Source of the DNA: Oligoflexia bacterium
Lineage (GTDB): Bacteria; Bdellovibrionota; Bacteriovoracia; Bacteriovoracales; Bacteriovoracaceae
Length of the DNA stretch: 62,804 nucleotides
Assembly (NCBI GenBank): GCA_015231955.1
Contig: JADGAN010000030.1
Coordinates: forward strand, 1 to 62,804
Direction: 5' to 3'
The notes beneath the pieces are model-generated. The model ran no database searches, was not told where the DNA came from, and saw only the letters and a program-made list of their open reading frames with translations. The translations under genes and the position numbers were made by a program. Each line of letters begins with the position of its first letter. The first letter of the stretch is position 1. This document shows, piece after piece, positions 18,008 to 27,164 of this stretch.

Positions 18008-19117
18008 TTAGCTCTTAACGACAAAACCCCACTCTAAAGTAACAGGACCTTGCTGAACCATCTCTTTGGGAGGATTGGGAAAGGGACCTGCTTTGTAAAA
18101 AGATTCAATGGCAGCATCATCAAGATTTTTAAGGCCACTGGGGCCAATGATGGCAATTTGTACGATATTCCCTTTGGCATCGATAATAATTTTTAACGAG
18201 GTGATATAATTTTTGCCTGGAGCGAGCTTGCTTCCGGCCCTGTAAATTTGATCCACCTTTTGTTTTAAGGTGTACCCCCAATACTGTTCTAAGCGTTCGC
18301 GAATACGAGCATAAAAACCGTAAAATTTAAATTCTTTGGTATTGAGGTTTGTGACATCACCAAGTGGAACATCCTCAAGAAAATCGTTATTGCGAGAAAG
18401 GCCTTGTGCAAGGGCATCTCCCTTGCGGATACCAAGTGCTTTTAAATCTTCATCTTCAATATTTTTGGTGGCCTCTTCAGGAGGGGTATCGTTTTTGGCA
18501 GTAAGCGTATCATCTTTTGGAGTTTTTTTGTGGAAGAGTTGGTTTTTTATTTCGTTTAAATACTCTTTGTTTTTAGCAACGCTTAAATCAGAGAGCGAGA
18601 GGTCTGTGGGTGTTTTTAGTGGGAGTAATTTGTTTTGGGCCTTGGGTTGATTTTTAGCAGTGGCCACTTTCTTCTCTTCGACTTGTTTTATCTTTTGATC
18701 GTAGCGGCCAACTTGTTCGCCAATGCCGGCCTTTTTAAAGATGCCAATGTCATGAGCGGTGGTTTGTTTTTCGAAGGATTGATTTTTTTCGCCAAGAAAT
18801 CTGCTATTGATAGGTGGAGTGTTGGCCCCAGTGTTTTCATTATTAACGATTTGTTGTCTTACTTTGTTTTCTTGAATGCGTTCTAGCAGAGGAGTTTTGG
18901 GTGTTTTTTTATAATCTTTATCGGCAAAGGATAACTTGATGTATTTTTTTTCTTTGGGAACATTATTGACTGCAAAGAGTGTCCCCTTTGAAGAGATAAG
19001 AGTCATGATATCTTTATAAAAAGAGGAGATCAGTAGCAGTAAGAGGAGGTGAAAGAGAAACGAAAAGAGCAATGCTTTGGGAAGGGTCTTTAACTTTATT
19101 TTTCTTGTATTATTCAT
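18008..19117 (-). CDS. TonB/TolA-type energy transducer protein
   Basis: The protein (369 residues from ATG 19117; a GTG at 19126 adds three) has an N-terminal membrane anchor (about 14-34, leucine-rich after KTLPK). A long polar Lys/Asn/Gln/Asp-rich periplasmic spacer follows. The roughly 100-residue C-terminal TonB/TolA domain is visible from RIRERLEQYW through DAKGNIVQIAIIGPSG to FPNPPKEM. Such proteins transmit proton-motive force to the outer membrane. The usual ExbB/ExbD partners are not adjacent, and it sits instead next to PBP1A and xseB, so it may be an orphan TonB or serve gliding or cell-envelope functions. Confidence 0.85.
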   Translation of the reverse strand: MNNTRKIKLKTLPKALLFSFLFHLLLLLLISSFYKDIMTLISSKGTLFAVNNVPKEKKYIKLSFADKDYKKTPKTPLLERIQENKVRQQIVNNENTGANTPPINSRFLGEKNQSFEKQTTAHDIGIFKKAGIGEQVGRYDQKIKQVEEKKVATAKNQPKAQNKLLPLKTPTDLSLSDLSVAKNKEYLNEIKNQLFHKKTPKDDTLTAKNDTPPEEATKNIEDEDLKALGIRKGDALAQGLSRNNDFLEDVPLGDVTNLNTKEFKFYGFYARIRERLEQYWGYTLKQKVDQIYRAGSKLAPGKNYITSLKIIIDAKGNIVQIAIIGPSGLKNLDDAAIESFYKAGPFPNPPKEMVQQGPVTLEWGFVVKS

Positions 19118-19256
19118 AAGCGTCACCAGAGACTAGACTTAGGTATTGTTTCCTAAGTGTGTTAGTTTCGTAGTGAACTAGTCGGTAATTTTCGAGAAAG
19201 CATTAGAGGATAAAAACGAACTATTTTAAAAAGAAAATTTATTGTTTAACAGGCCC

Positions 19257-21992
19257 TTAGTGGTTGCTGTAGTAATCATCGTCAAGAATTTCACCTTTGC
19301 CGTCTTTAGCACCACTGCCATCACCACCCTCTGTTGTTTTTTGTGGATCAGAAGCAGAGGAGGAGGCAGCGTTGCTGTCACCAACAAATTGTGGAGTGGA
19401 GGAGAAGGTGCTGCGTCCTGGTTCTGTGCCTTGGACAAAGGCCTCCATAAAGGTGTTCGGATTATTTTCTCCCGCGGGTTTTCCAGTGTCTTTATCAATG
19501 GCCACATGAATGATTCCAGGTGGGGCCTTGAACTCATTTTCCCCATACTTATAGAGCGCCTTTTTCATAAACTCTTGCCAGATTGGGAGGGCGGCCTTTG
19601 CACCAGTCTCGCCATATCCAAGCGTTTCGTTATTATCAAAACCAGTCCACACACCGGTTACGACATTGGCAGAAAATCCTACAAACCAAGCATCAACGTA
19701 GTCGTTGGTGGTTCCAGTTTTGCCAGCAACATAAGGGCCTAACTCTCGTGCTGCTGTTGCTGTTCCACTTTGGATAACACCTCGAAGGAGGTTACTCATA
19801 ATGTAGGCCAGGCGAGGATCATAAACTTGTGCATTTTTTTGGGAGTTGTTCTCATCGCTTAGGTGATAATTTTTTCCATTGCGATCAATGATAGAGACGA
19901 TAGAGTTCGGAGTTACCAAGCGTCCTTGATTGGGAAAAATAGTATAGGTAGTGACTAAGTTTAAGAGGCTAACTCCAAAGGAACCAAGAGAGAGGCTTAA
20001 GTCTCTATCTATTTTAGAGACATCCATTCCAATGCGTGAAGAGAAGTCGATGATTTTTTTGATACCCACATCAAGGGCCATCTTGATCGTAGGAACGTTA
20101 CGGCTGCGTTCAAGGGAACGCCTGAAGGTGATAGCGCCCTCAAATTCGCCATCATAATTTTTAGGTTTCCATACCGATGCATCATCGGCACCGGCCAGCG
20201 CTTCAGGAGAATCAATAATGATGGTTGCAGGGGTGTAGCCATTTTCAAGCGCCGAAGCGTAGATGATGGGTTTGTAGGCCGAGCCGGGTTGGCGTGCTGC
20301 TTGAATCACGCGATTGAATTTGCTCTTATCAAAGTCAATTCCACCAACCATGGCCAAGATCTCTCCAGTTTGTGCTTGAATGGCAAGCAGGGCCCCTTCA
20401 ACTTTGGGATCTTGATCGAGCTCGCAAGGAAAGAAGAGCTGCTTTTTAATCTCATCAATTATGTTTCCACCTTTTTTATCGCTCTTTTCTGCTTTAAGGA
20501 TTTTTTTGTATTTTTCATCGAAGAAATCGTAAGGTGATTTAGGAGTATCTAATATTTTAACTTTGATCACATCTCCAGGTTTTACAATCTCTGAAGGGTA
20601 GTTAACAATGTTGCCGGCATTAGCGCTAAACTCACTGATTTTTCGTTTACGTGCCCATTGAAATTTTTGTTGAGCGATCAACCCTTTGGCACCAGCGATG
20701 GAGACATAGATCATCTTTTGTTGATCGATCACATGCTCAACAATGGCCTCATAAGATTCTCCAGTTTTTAAGTAGCGTAAGATGCGGTTGTGTTCACTAT
20801 CCCCGCGGTTGCTATCCATACCGGGCCAGAAAAATTTTGTATTGTGGTTGTTGCGTGCAAGCCGCTCCTCTTTGGCCGCTTGCAAATACTCCTCATCGTT
20901 AAAATCCATCTCAAGTTTTTTTTCACCACTAGTGGTGATTTTAAAATACTTAGAATTTTTCGCGAAAAAATTTTTTCGCGATTCTAAGGTGAAGCTCTGT
21001 ATCTCCTCCTCGGAACTTAAGGATTTGATCGGGCCATTAAATCCTTGGCGTTTATCAAGCGCACTTACACCATTTTTCACTGCTTTTTCGGCAGCTTGTT
21101 GCAAGTCCCAGTCGAGAGTGGTGACTACGCGAATTCCGTTGGTCAGCAGCTCTTCTTCTCCTACCTGCTCGACTACTCGTTGACGAATCCATTCGGTAAA
21201 GTATCCAGCAGAGACAGACTCATCCGATTTTTGTAAACGTAAGCGAACCTCTTCTTGTGAGGCCTTTTCAAACTCTGCGTTCGTGATCTTTCCTGTTTCC
21301 AGCAGGCGACCTAAAACATATTTTTGTCTCGATTTTGCATGAGCGGTGCTGATGTAAGGAGAGTAGCGTCCAGGGGCCACCAGCAGTCCGGCCAGCAGTG
21401 ATACTTCTGCAAGCGTGACCTCTTTTAGCTCTTTATCAAAGTGTCCCTTCACCGCCGCTTTAATTCCATAATAACCAGCACCAAAGTAGACGTGATTGAG
21501 GTAGAGGTTTAAGATCTCTTCTTTGGTAAAGACTTGCTCGATTTTTTGTGCCAGCAAAATATCTTTTAGTTTTCTAGAGAATATTTTTTGATTGGAGAGT
21601 AGCAGTGATTTTGCTACCTGCTGAGTGATAGTACTACCACCTTGAACCAATTTTCCCGCGCGAATATCTGCCCAGAGGGCGCGAAGAATGCCAAAGTAAT
21701 CTACTCCGTGATGCTCATAAAAGTTAGAATCTTCAGCGGCCAAGAATGCGTCAATAATTTTTTGGGGGATTTCCTTGAGTCCGGCCATTTCCCGTTTTTC
21801 TTTTCCAATGGTGAGGAGGGGTTTGCCATCACGGGAGAGTATTTGTGAATGGACGGCCGGGGTGTAGAGCGCCAATTTTTTGACATCAGGAAGGTCGAAG
21901 GAGATGTAGAGAGTCAGAGCACTAACACAAAGAATGCCAAAGATAATAAAGCAAATGATTGCAATAAGAAATTTATAGATTGTTTCGCTCAC
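19257..21992 (-). CDS. mrcA: Class A penicillin-binding protein 1A
   Basis: This 911-residue bifunctional peptidoglycan synthase has an N-terminal membrane anchor (8-30). The GT51 glycosyltransferase domain has catalytic E87 in AAEDSNFYEHHG and the GGSTITQQ motif. The transpeptidase domain has active-site S571-xx-K574 (SAYK), S630-R-N632, and K758-TG. A PBP1A-type OB-like insert (about 330-500) lies between the two. The C-terminal roughly 50 residues are Gly/Ser/Thr/Asp-rich and end in DDDYYSNH. xseB lies 4 nt upstream, so they are co-transcribed. A remarkable 22-bp palindrome sits in the insert-coding region at 20960-20981. Confidence 0.96.
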   Translation of the reverse strand: MSETIYKFLIAIICFIIFGILCVSALTLYISFDLPDVKKLALYTPAVHSQILSRDGKPLLTIGKEKREMAGLKEIPQKIIDAFLAAEDSNFYEHHGVDYFGILRALWADIRAGKLVQGGSTITQQVAKSLLLSNQKIFSRKLKDILLAQKIEQVFTKEEILNLYLNHVYFGAGYYGIKAAVKGHFDKELKEVTLAEVSLLAGLLVAPGRYSPYISTAHAKSRQKYVLGRLLETGKITNAEFEKASQEEVRLRLQKSDESVSAGYFTEWIRQRVVEQVGEEELLTNGIRVVTTLDWDLQQAAEKAVKNGVSALDKRQGFNGPIKSLSSEEEIQSFTLESRKNFFAKNSKYFKITTSGEKKLEMDFNDEEYLQAAKEERLARNNHNTKFFWPGMDSNRGDSEHNRILRYLKTGESYEAIVEHVIDQQKMIYVSIAGAKGLIAQQKFQWARKRKISEFSANAGNIVNYPSEIVKPGDVIKVKILDTPKSPYDFFDEKYKKILKAEKSDKKGGNIIDEIKKQLFFPCELDQDPKVEGALLAIQAQTGEILAMVGGIDFDKSKFNRVIQAARQPGSAYKPIIYASALENGYTPATIIIDSPEALAGADDASVWKPKNYDGEFEGAITFRRSLERSRNVPTIKMALDVGIKKIIDFSSRIGMDVSKIDRDLSLSLGSFGVSLLNLVTTYTIFPNQGRLVTPNSIVSIIDRNGKNYHLSDENNSQKNAQVYDPRLAYIMSNLLRGVIQSGTATAARELGPYVAGKTGTTNDYVDAWFVGFSANVVTGVWTGFDNNETLGYGETGAKAALPIWQEFMKKALYKYGENEFKAPPGIIHVAIDKDTGKPAGENNPNTFMEAFVQGTEPGRSTFSSTPQFVGDSNAASSSASDPQKTTEGGDGSGAKDGKGEILDDDYYSNH
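20960..20981. repeat. 22-bp perfect palindrome inside PBP1A gene
   Basis: The core CGCGAAAAAATTTTTTCGCG (20961-20980) is its own reverse complement, and a flanking T/A pair makes 22 bp. TAGAAT and ATTCTA outside it extend pairing with a 4-nt bulge. It encodes an ordinary-looking stretch of the OB-like insert. Confidence 0.8.
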
Positions 21993-21996
21993 AATT

Positions 21997-22293
21997 TTAC
22001 TCTTGTTCGTGTTGGTCAGGAGAAGTGTAATCTTCTTCTTTTAAACTATCGGTTAATATCTTTACTTTTTTTTCTGCTTCACTGAGTGCACTTTTACATT
22101 GTTTATAAAGATGTACTCCTCGTTCAAATTTTTCTAGCCCTTCTTGTAGAGAGATCTTTTCGCTCTCAAACTCTTTGACGATTTTTTCTAACTCACCTAA
22201 AGAAGTTTCAAAGTCCAGTATAGCACCGTTTTGGGTTTCAGGGTTTGATTCTTCAACTTTTTTGTCTCTCTTTTTAGGGGGGGCAGCAGGCAT
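21997..22293 (-). CDS. xseB: Exodeoxyribonuclease VII small subunit
   Basis: The 98-residue protein has the XseB helical hairpin: LDFETSLGELEKIVKEFESEKISLQEGLEKFERG, given here only as a region (about 28-61), then LYKQCKSALSEAEKKV. XseB binds the large subunit XseA in a nuclease that trims single-stranded DNA. The N-terminal 25 residues are a family-unusual polar Pro/Ala/Lys extension. XseA is not in the window. The gene starts the minus-strand unit xseB-PBP1A. Confidence 0.9.
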   Translation of the reverse strand: MPAAPPKKRDKKVEESNPETQNGAILDFETSLGELEKIVKEFESEKISLQEGLEKFERGVHLYKQCKSALSEAEKKVKILTDSLKEEDYTSPDQHEQE

Positions 22294-22448
22294 AAATTTC
22301 CCTTGAGTGTTTGTCTGCTCTGGAGATTTTTGCCCAGAGTAGAAAATTGCCTAGTAATCTTGGTACAGTGATATTAATTGCTAGTAGAGTTTATATAGTT
22401 TTGCAAAGGAAATGTCATACCTAATCTTTAAGCAAAGAGAGAGTAAAA

Positions 22449-23369
22449 TTGAAGGATATTTGGATACCGCTTTCGGGTGCAGTGGCACAGCAAAACCAAA
22501 TCGATATGATTGCTAATAATGTTGCCAACATCAATACCCCGGGATTTAAAAAAGATCAAATGGCCTTTAAGGAGTATTTGACAATTTTTGCCAAGGCCCA
22601 AGATCAGGTGCAACTTCCAAATAAGGAGTGGAAGCCGGGTGATTTTTATCATTCGGATGGAGCAGAGTTTGGGTTTGTAAAATCTGATGGGGCCTACACC
22701 ATTTTTAAGCAGGGACAGTTAGTTCCAACCGGAAATCCGCTGGATCTGGGCATTTTTGGAGAGGGATTTTTTGAAGTGCTTACTCCCAATGGCATTCGTT
22801 TTACTCGAAGAGGGACTTTCACTATCTCTAAGGATGGAGATTTGGTGACAGATCAAGGTTTTAAAGTGCTGGCCAAAAGGCAGGGGGCGGGAGAGGAGTT
22901 GGTTGCGCAGGCATCGGGAGCAGCGATAATTACAGCAGGGGAAGAGGGCGCAAAAAGTGATGCAGCGGTGAGTGGTGAAGGAAGCGAGGAGACCGGCGCA
23001 GCTCAGACGGCGGCCGTGCGTGCGATCAATTTAGGAGGGGTGCGCGGAAAAATTAGTGTAAGTCAACAGGGAGAGATTTTGGTCAATGGCAATGCGCTAG
23101 GAGAGCTTTCACTAGTAGAATTTTCAGATATCCATGCCTTAAAGAAAGAGGGAGATTCTCTGTTTATCAATAGCGATGAAAAAAATATTTTTAAGAGTGA
23201 AGTAAAGTCACAAATACACCAAGGGTTTGTAGAAGGGTCAAATGTTGATGCTATCTTAGAGATGTCAAATTTGATCAAGGCCAATAGACAGTTTGAAAGT
23301 ATGCAAAGGGCCTTGAAGACTTACGACAATATTGCAAATCGTGGGGTGAATGATATTGCAAAATTTTAA
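22449..23369 (+). CDS. flgF: Flagellar proximal rod protein FlgF
   Basis: The 306-residue protein belongs to the FlgF/FlgG rod-hook family. The N-terminal part contains QIDMIANNVANINTPGFKK and the C-terminal helix contains SNVDAILEMSNLIKANRQFESMQ, both of which polymerise through coiled coils in the rod. A TTG start after AAAGAGAGAG is used; no in-frame ATG lies near the family N-terminus. Residues about 145-195 are an Ala/Gly/Glu/Ser-rich low-complexity insertion in the D1 region not usual in FlgF. It is the first gene of the plus-strand flagellar block and lies 155 bp from the divergent xseB. Confidence 0.93.
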   Translation: MKDIWIPLSGAVAQQNQIDMIANNVANINTPGFKKDQMAFKEYLTIFAKAQDQVQLPNKEWKPGDFYHSDGAEFGFVKSDGAYTIFKQGQLVPTGNPLDLGIFGEGFFEVLTPNGIRFTRRGTFTISKDGDLVTDQGFKVLAKRQGAGEELVAQASGAAIITAGEEGAKSDAAVSGEGSEETGAAQTAAVRAINLGGVRGKISVSQQGEILVNGNALGELSLVEFSDIHALKKEGDSLFINSDEKNIFKSEVKSQIHQGFVEGSNVDAILEMSNLIKANRQFESMQRALKTYDNIANRGVNDIAKF

Positions 23370-23396
23370 TTACCTATAGGAAGGGGCCATAAGCGA

Positions 23397-24182
23397 ATGC
23401 TAAGAGCACTAAACACTGCTGCTACTGGGATGTCTGCACAAGAATCAAACGTTACGACTATTGCCAACAACATTGCCAACGTGAATACCAATGGATTTAA
23501 GAAAGGGCGTACGGAGTTTGAGGATTTACTTTATCAAACAGTGCAAGAGGCGGGTGCGCGTTCCAGTGCCAATACCAATTACAATGTTGGGATACAATTA
23601 GGATCGGGTTCAAAGGTGTCTGCGACCAGACAGATTCATACTCAAGGGAGTAGCATTCAGAGCAATAATCCTTTTGATTTGATGATTAATGGAGAGGGAT
23701 TTTTTGGTGTGGTTCTTCCTAATAATGAAGTGAAGTATACACGTGATGGCAGTTTTAGTGTCGATAGTGTGGGATCAGTGGTAACTCGCAAAGGGTACAA
23801 ACTTTTTCCAGGAATTACCGTGCCTCCCAACACCTCAAGTGTCAATGTGACCGAGGATGGGAAAGTCGATATCTATGTCAAGGGACAGATTGGGCCACAA
23901 AATGTTGGGACTATACCCGTGTTTAACTTTATGAATCCGGCCGGACTTCGTTCTGAGGGAGGTAACCTCTATTCTCAAACCGCCTCCAGTGGGGAAGCTG
24001 TTCAAGGAATGGGGGGACAAGAGAACGTGGGAGCAATTCAGCAAGGGGCACTGGAGGCATCCAATGTTAGTGTGATGAATGAGATGACCGATTTGATCAA
24101 GGCGCAAAGGGCGTATGAGATGAATGCCAAGGTTCTGGGAATTGCGGATAACATGTTACAGACGGTTAATAATATTCGTTAG
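23397..24182 (+). CDS. flgG: Flagellar distal rod protein FlgG
   Basis: The 261-residue protein has the standard family length. The start MLRALNTAATGMSAQ, the ANNIANVNTNGFKKGRTEFEDLLYQ region and the C-terminal SNVSVMNEMTDLIKAQRAYE are diagnostic of FlgG. It forms the distal rod crossing the periplasm between MS ring and hook. It follows flgF by 27 nt with an AGGAAGGGG ribosome-binding site. Confidence 0.97.
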   Translation: MLRALNTAATGMSAQESNVTTIANNIANVNTNGFKKGRTEFEDLLYQTVQEAGARSSANTNYNVGIQLGSGSKVSATRQIHTQGSSIQSNNPFDLMINGEGFFGVVLPNNEVKYTRDGSFSVDSVGSVVTRKGYKLFPGITVPPNTSSVNVTEDGKVDIYVKGQIGPQNVGTIPVFNFMNPAGLRSEGGNLYSQTASSGEAVQGMGGQENVGAIQQGALEASNVSVMNEMTDLIKAQRAYEMNAKVLGIADNMLQTVNNIR

Positions 24183-24201
24183 TGGCAATTGATAGGCGTT
24201 G

Positions 24202-25149
24202 ATGAAAAAAAGTGTGGGTCTTCTTAAATTCGTATTGGCCATGGTGCTTTTGGTATATTCGCTATCAGGGAGTGGGGGCCGGGCCGAAGAGAGGTGTGAG
24301 ATCACCTTCCCTGGACGTATTTATGTTCCTACTAATCTTTCAGAAAAAGATTTTAATGAAATTGTCAGTGTCAGCAGTGAGGATGCATGCCCCAAGGGGA
24401 TTTTAAAGGAAATTTTTGTAATATTAAAAAATGTGCAAGGACCGCTTCGTGAAGATTATCTTAGTGAGGTTTTACAAACTCAAGTAGTCTTGAAGCGCCA
24501 AGCAGGGGTAACGCCTGCTTGGACGAAGATTGAAGAGTTGCTACGGAATGAGTGGGATTGTTCCTCTAATGTTGCCATTACTGATGTGAAATTGCTGTTA
24601 CCAAGACAGTATCTGCTTTTAAGTGAGGAGGAGGATGTCGTGGTGGATAGAGATGGCACTCTTTGTGATGAAATGAAATTGGGAGAAAAAAATTTTAAAC
24701 TATATGTTTCTAATAAACAAAAGCAAAAGCAGAAAACTGTTCTTTTAAATGCACGGATAGCAAAGAAAATTTATATTTTAAAAACCAAGAGAAGTATTAG
24801 TCGATTTTCCACAGAGAATTTAAGTGAATTGGTAGAGGTGGATTATCTATATACGGAAAATCCAGAACATTTTTTTCAAGATAAGAGTTTGCTGAAATAT
24901 TTCAAGCTAAATAAAAATGTGCCTCAAGGGCATGTTTTGAAAAACATAGACGTTAGCGCCGAAATGCAGGTGAAGATAGGACAGGTGGTGAAGGTGATTT
25001 TTGCGGATGCTCGTGTGAAGCTTACCACTACTGCTATTTGTAGGAAAAGTGGGAGAGTAGGAGAGATGGTAGAGGTCATGAATCCAAAGAGCAAAAAGAT
25101 GTTTATCGCCAAGGTGACAGATTACGATAGTGTTACTCTGGAACCTTAA
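24202..25149 (+). CDS. flgA: P-ring assembly chaperone FlgA
   Basis: The protein (315 residues from the ATG at 24202) has a Sec signal peptide and a C-terminal SAF-type domain. The family pattern is LKNIDVSAEMQVKIGQVVKV followed by a stretch ending GEMVEVMNPKSKK. FlgA binds FlgI in the periplasm and assists P-ring assembly. It is longer than the roughly 220-residue enterobacterial protein because of an extended N-terminal part, as in many delta-type bacteria. It sits between flgG and flgH, and flgI follows. Confidence 0.88.
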   Translation: MKKSVGLLKFVLAMVLLVYSLSGSGGRAEERCEITFPGRIYVPTNLSEKDFNEIVSVSSEDACPKGILKEIFVILKNVQGPLREDYLSEVLQTQVVLKRQAGVTPAWTKIEELLRNEWDCSSNVAITDVKLLLPRQYLLLSEEEDVVVDRDGTLCDEMKLGEKNFKLYVSNKQKQKQKTVLLNARIAKKIYILKTKRSISRFSTENLSELVEVDYLYTENPEHFFQDKSLLKYFKLNKNVPQGHVLKNIDVSAEMQVKIGQVVKVIFADARVKLTTTAICRKSGRVGEMVEVMNPKSKKMFIAKVTDYDSVTLEP

Positions 25150-25174
25150 GTAGAGAGAGGTGGATATAAGGGGT

Positions 25175-25969
25175 ATGAAAAAAATAGTTTTAATGATTTT
25201 TTTATTGGCCACATTTGTACAGACGACTTCGTGCTCATCTTACATGAATAGGCTCTATAAGCAAATTGATGATGGCCTAGGAAATAATAATAACAATAAT
25301 TATAATAAATTTGATTTTTTAACCAATGCTGGCAAGAAAAAGCGAGGAGGTGTGGAAAGCTTGGATAATGTTTCTAATCGAGAGGTGCACACTTTGCGGC
25401 CACCTGTTAAAAGGAATTATTCTCAAAATCGCAATAGATATTCGGTAAATGATCTAGTTGATCAGAGTAATGAAGGTAGTTTGTGGTCTTTTAGAGGACA
25501 AGACAACTACTTATTCTCTCCTAATAATCGGAAAAAGATGGGGGATATTGTTACCATTGAGGTGCAAGGAAAGTTAAAGCAGGAGATAAGTTTAGAGTTG
25601 CAAAGAACTTTTCCAACACCATATAAGCGTGGTGATAAGTTAAAAGATAAAAATAAGCTCGCTGCTGCCAACACTGCTCTAGGGGGGGCTGCAGATGCTG
25701 CCGGGGCAGGAGCAATGCGCACAGGAGATGATGAGAGTAAAAAATATGGGGCCCCTGCAGATGAAAAAATTTATGATCAAATTTCTGCGGTAGTGGTGGA
25801 TGAGATCAATAAAGAACATTTAATGATTGAAGGTCGGAAGGAGATCTTACATCAAAATAGGAAGCGAATTTTACAAGTTAAGATGATCGTTGCCAGAAAA
25901 GATGTGAGTGATGATGATGTGGTTTTATCAAGTAAGCTGTTGGAATCAACAGTCGCAGTCTTGCGGTAG
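25175..25969 (+). CDS. flgH: Flagellar L-ring lipoprotein FlgH
   Basis: From the ATG at 25175 (AAGGGG ribosome-binding site) the protein has 264 residues. A lipoprotein signal ends in VQTTSC. The FlgH core contains GSLWSFRGQDNYLF, KMGDIVTIEVQGK and a C-terminal region of strands with NKEHLMIEGRKE. It forms the L ring in the outer membrane around the rod. Low-complexity Asn and Ala/Gly-rich inserts interrupt it. The stop codon TAG lies inside the first copy of a GTAGT repeat tract that runs toward flgI. Confidence 0.92.
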   Translation: MKKIVLMIFLLATFVQTTSCSSYMNRLYKQIDDGLGNNNNNNYNKFDFLTNAGKKKRGGVESLDNVSNREVHTLRPPVKRNYSQNRNRYSVNDLVDQSNEGSLWSFRGQDNYLFSPNNRKKMGDIVTIEVQGKLKQEISLELQRTFPTPYKRGDKLKDKNKLAAANTALGGAADAAGAGAMRTGDDESKKYGAPADEKIYDQISAVVVDEINKEHLMIEGRKEILHQNRKRILQVKMIVARKDVSDDDVVLSSKLLESTVAVLR

Positions 25970-25995
25970 TGTAGTGTAGTGTAGTGTAGTGTAGT
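25966..25995. repeat. Six tandem GTAGT repeats at the flgH/flgI junction
   Basis: Six exact copies of the pentamer GTAGT span 25966-25995. The flgH TAG stop is at 25967-25969, and the flgI ribosome-binding region (GGGGTGA) follows a few bases later. Copy-number slippage would change the spacer but not the flgH product. Confidence 0.9.
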
Positions 25996-26012
25996 GATAG
26001 GGGGTGAAGTTT

Positions 26013-27083
26013 ATGCGTTTACATCTAGGAATAGGGTTAGTTTGCGCCATTTATTGTTTAATTGCTGCTGAGTGCTTGCTGGCAGAGGTGCGACTCAAAG
26101 ATTTAGTTACGATCAAGGGCGTTCGCGATAATTTTTTAATTGGTTACGGCATGGTTATTGGGCTTAATGGTACTGGCGATGGTGGATCCGAGATGACCAA
26201 TGCTTCGATGAAAAGGATGTTACAAAAATTTGGCCTTAATACTCAGAAGGAGATCTCTACAAAAAATGTTGCTACGGTGGTGGTTACTGCGAAATTACCG
26301 GCCTTTGCAAGGATGGGACAAAAAATTGATGTTACTGTCTCTTCCATTGGCGATGCAAGTTCACTGGCCGGAGGGACATTATTAGTAACACCATTGAAAG
26401 GTGGTGATGGGGAGATCTATGCAGTTTCCAGTGGTGCGGTCTCTATTGGTGGACTTAAACAAGGTGCAAAGTTTGCCACCTCTGGAAGAATTACTAGTGG
26501 TGCTGTTGTGGAAAAGGAGATTGAGTTTAATTTTGATCAAAAAAATGCGCTGAGGCTCTCTTTGAATAACCCTGATTTTACCATGTCGTACAGAGTGGAA
26601 AAGATTATTAATAATAATCTAGGTGGAAAATTTGCCATTTCTAAAGATGCAACCACTATTGATCTCATGGTACCTGCACACTATCAGCGAAAAATTGTAG
26701 AGCTAGTGGCGCTGGTGGAAAATTTAAAAGTTAATGTAGATAATAAGGCAAAGATTGTGATCAATGAACGCACGGGCACCATTGTTGCCGGTGGAGAAGT
26801 GGTATTAAAAGAGGTGGCCATCGCTCACGGTGATTTGATGATTGAAGTTGGAAAAAGTGCAGGTACTGGTGGTGCTGGAGGAGGAGGTGGTGGTGGTGGT
26901 GGTGGTGCTAAGGGTGCTGGAAAAGGAGTAAAAGAGTCCTTTTTTTATATAGATCAAGGAGCAACTCTTAACGACTTGGTTAAGGGCCTAAATGCATTAG
27001 GGACAACGCCAGAAGATCTTATTGCTATTTTTCAAGCACTGAAACAAAATGGTTCAATAATCGGTGATATAGATTTTATTTAG
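26013..27083 (+). CDS. flgI: Flagellar P-ring protein FlgI
   Basis: The protein (356 residues from ATG 26013; a GTG at 26004 is possible) has a Sec signal ending near AECLLA and the FlgI hallmark VRLKDLVTIKGVRDN, then GYGMVIGLNGTGDG. Later family motifs are NERTGTIVAGGEV and TLNDLVKGLNALGTTPEDLIAI. It forms the P ring in the peptidoglycan layer. A run of about 14 glycines and alanines (around residue 288-305) from a GGT/GGA trinucleotide tract interrupts the C-terminal region. GGGGTGA serves as ribosome-binding site directly after the GTAGT repeats. Confidence 0.96.
   Translation: MRLHLGIGLVCAIYCLIAAECLLAEVRLKDLVTIKGVRDNFLIGYGMVIGLNGTGDGGSEMTNASMKRMLQKFGLNTQKEISTKNVATVVVTAKLPAFARMGQKIDVTVSSIGDASSLAGGTLLVTPLKGGDGEIYAVSSGAVSIGGLKQGAKFATSGRITSGAVVEKEIEFNFDQKNALRLSLNNPDFTMSYRVEKIINNNLGGKFAISKDATTIDLMVPAHYQRKIVELVALVENLKVNVDNKAKIVINERTGTIVAGGEVVLKEVAIAHGDLMIEVGKSAGTGGAGGGGGGGGGGAKGAGKGVKESFFYIDQGATLNDLVKGLNALGTTPEDLIAIFQALKQNGSIIGDIDFI
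26866..26925 (+). repeat. GGT/GGA trinucleotide tract in flgI
   Basis: A run of GGT and GGA codons encodes an approximately 10-residue glycine stretch flanked by Gly/Ala. In-frame expansion or contraction would alter only loop length. Confidence 0.75.
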
Positions 27084-27164
27084 AGGCGAATATCTTCCTC
27101 CTATATATATTTCTGAGCTTTTGTATATAATAGGAAATGTTTATTAAAGAAAGGTTATTTATTT

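Noticed and set aside
22294-22448. Sigma-54 promoter for the flagellar block
   Set aside because: TTGGTAC and TTGCT are present but the spacing is about 11 bp instead of the required 5, so no -24/-12 element is supported.
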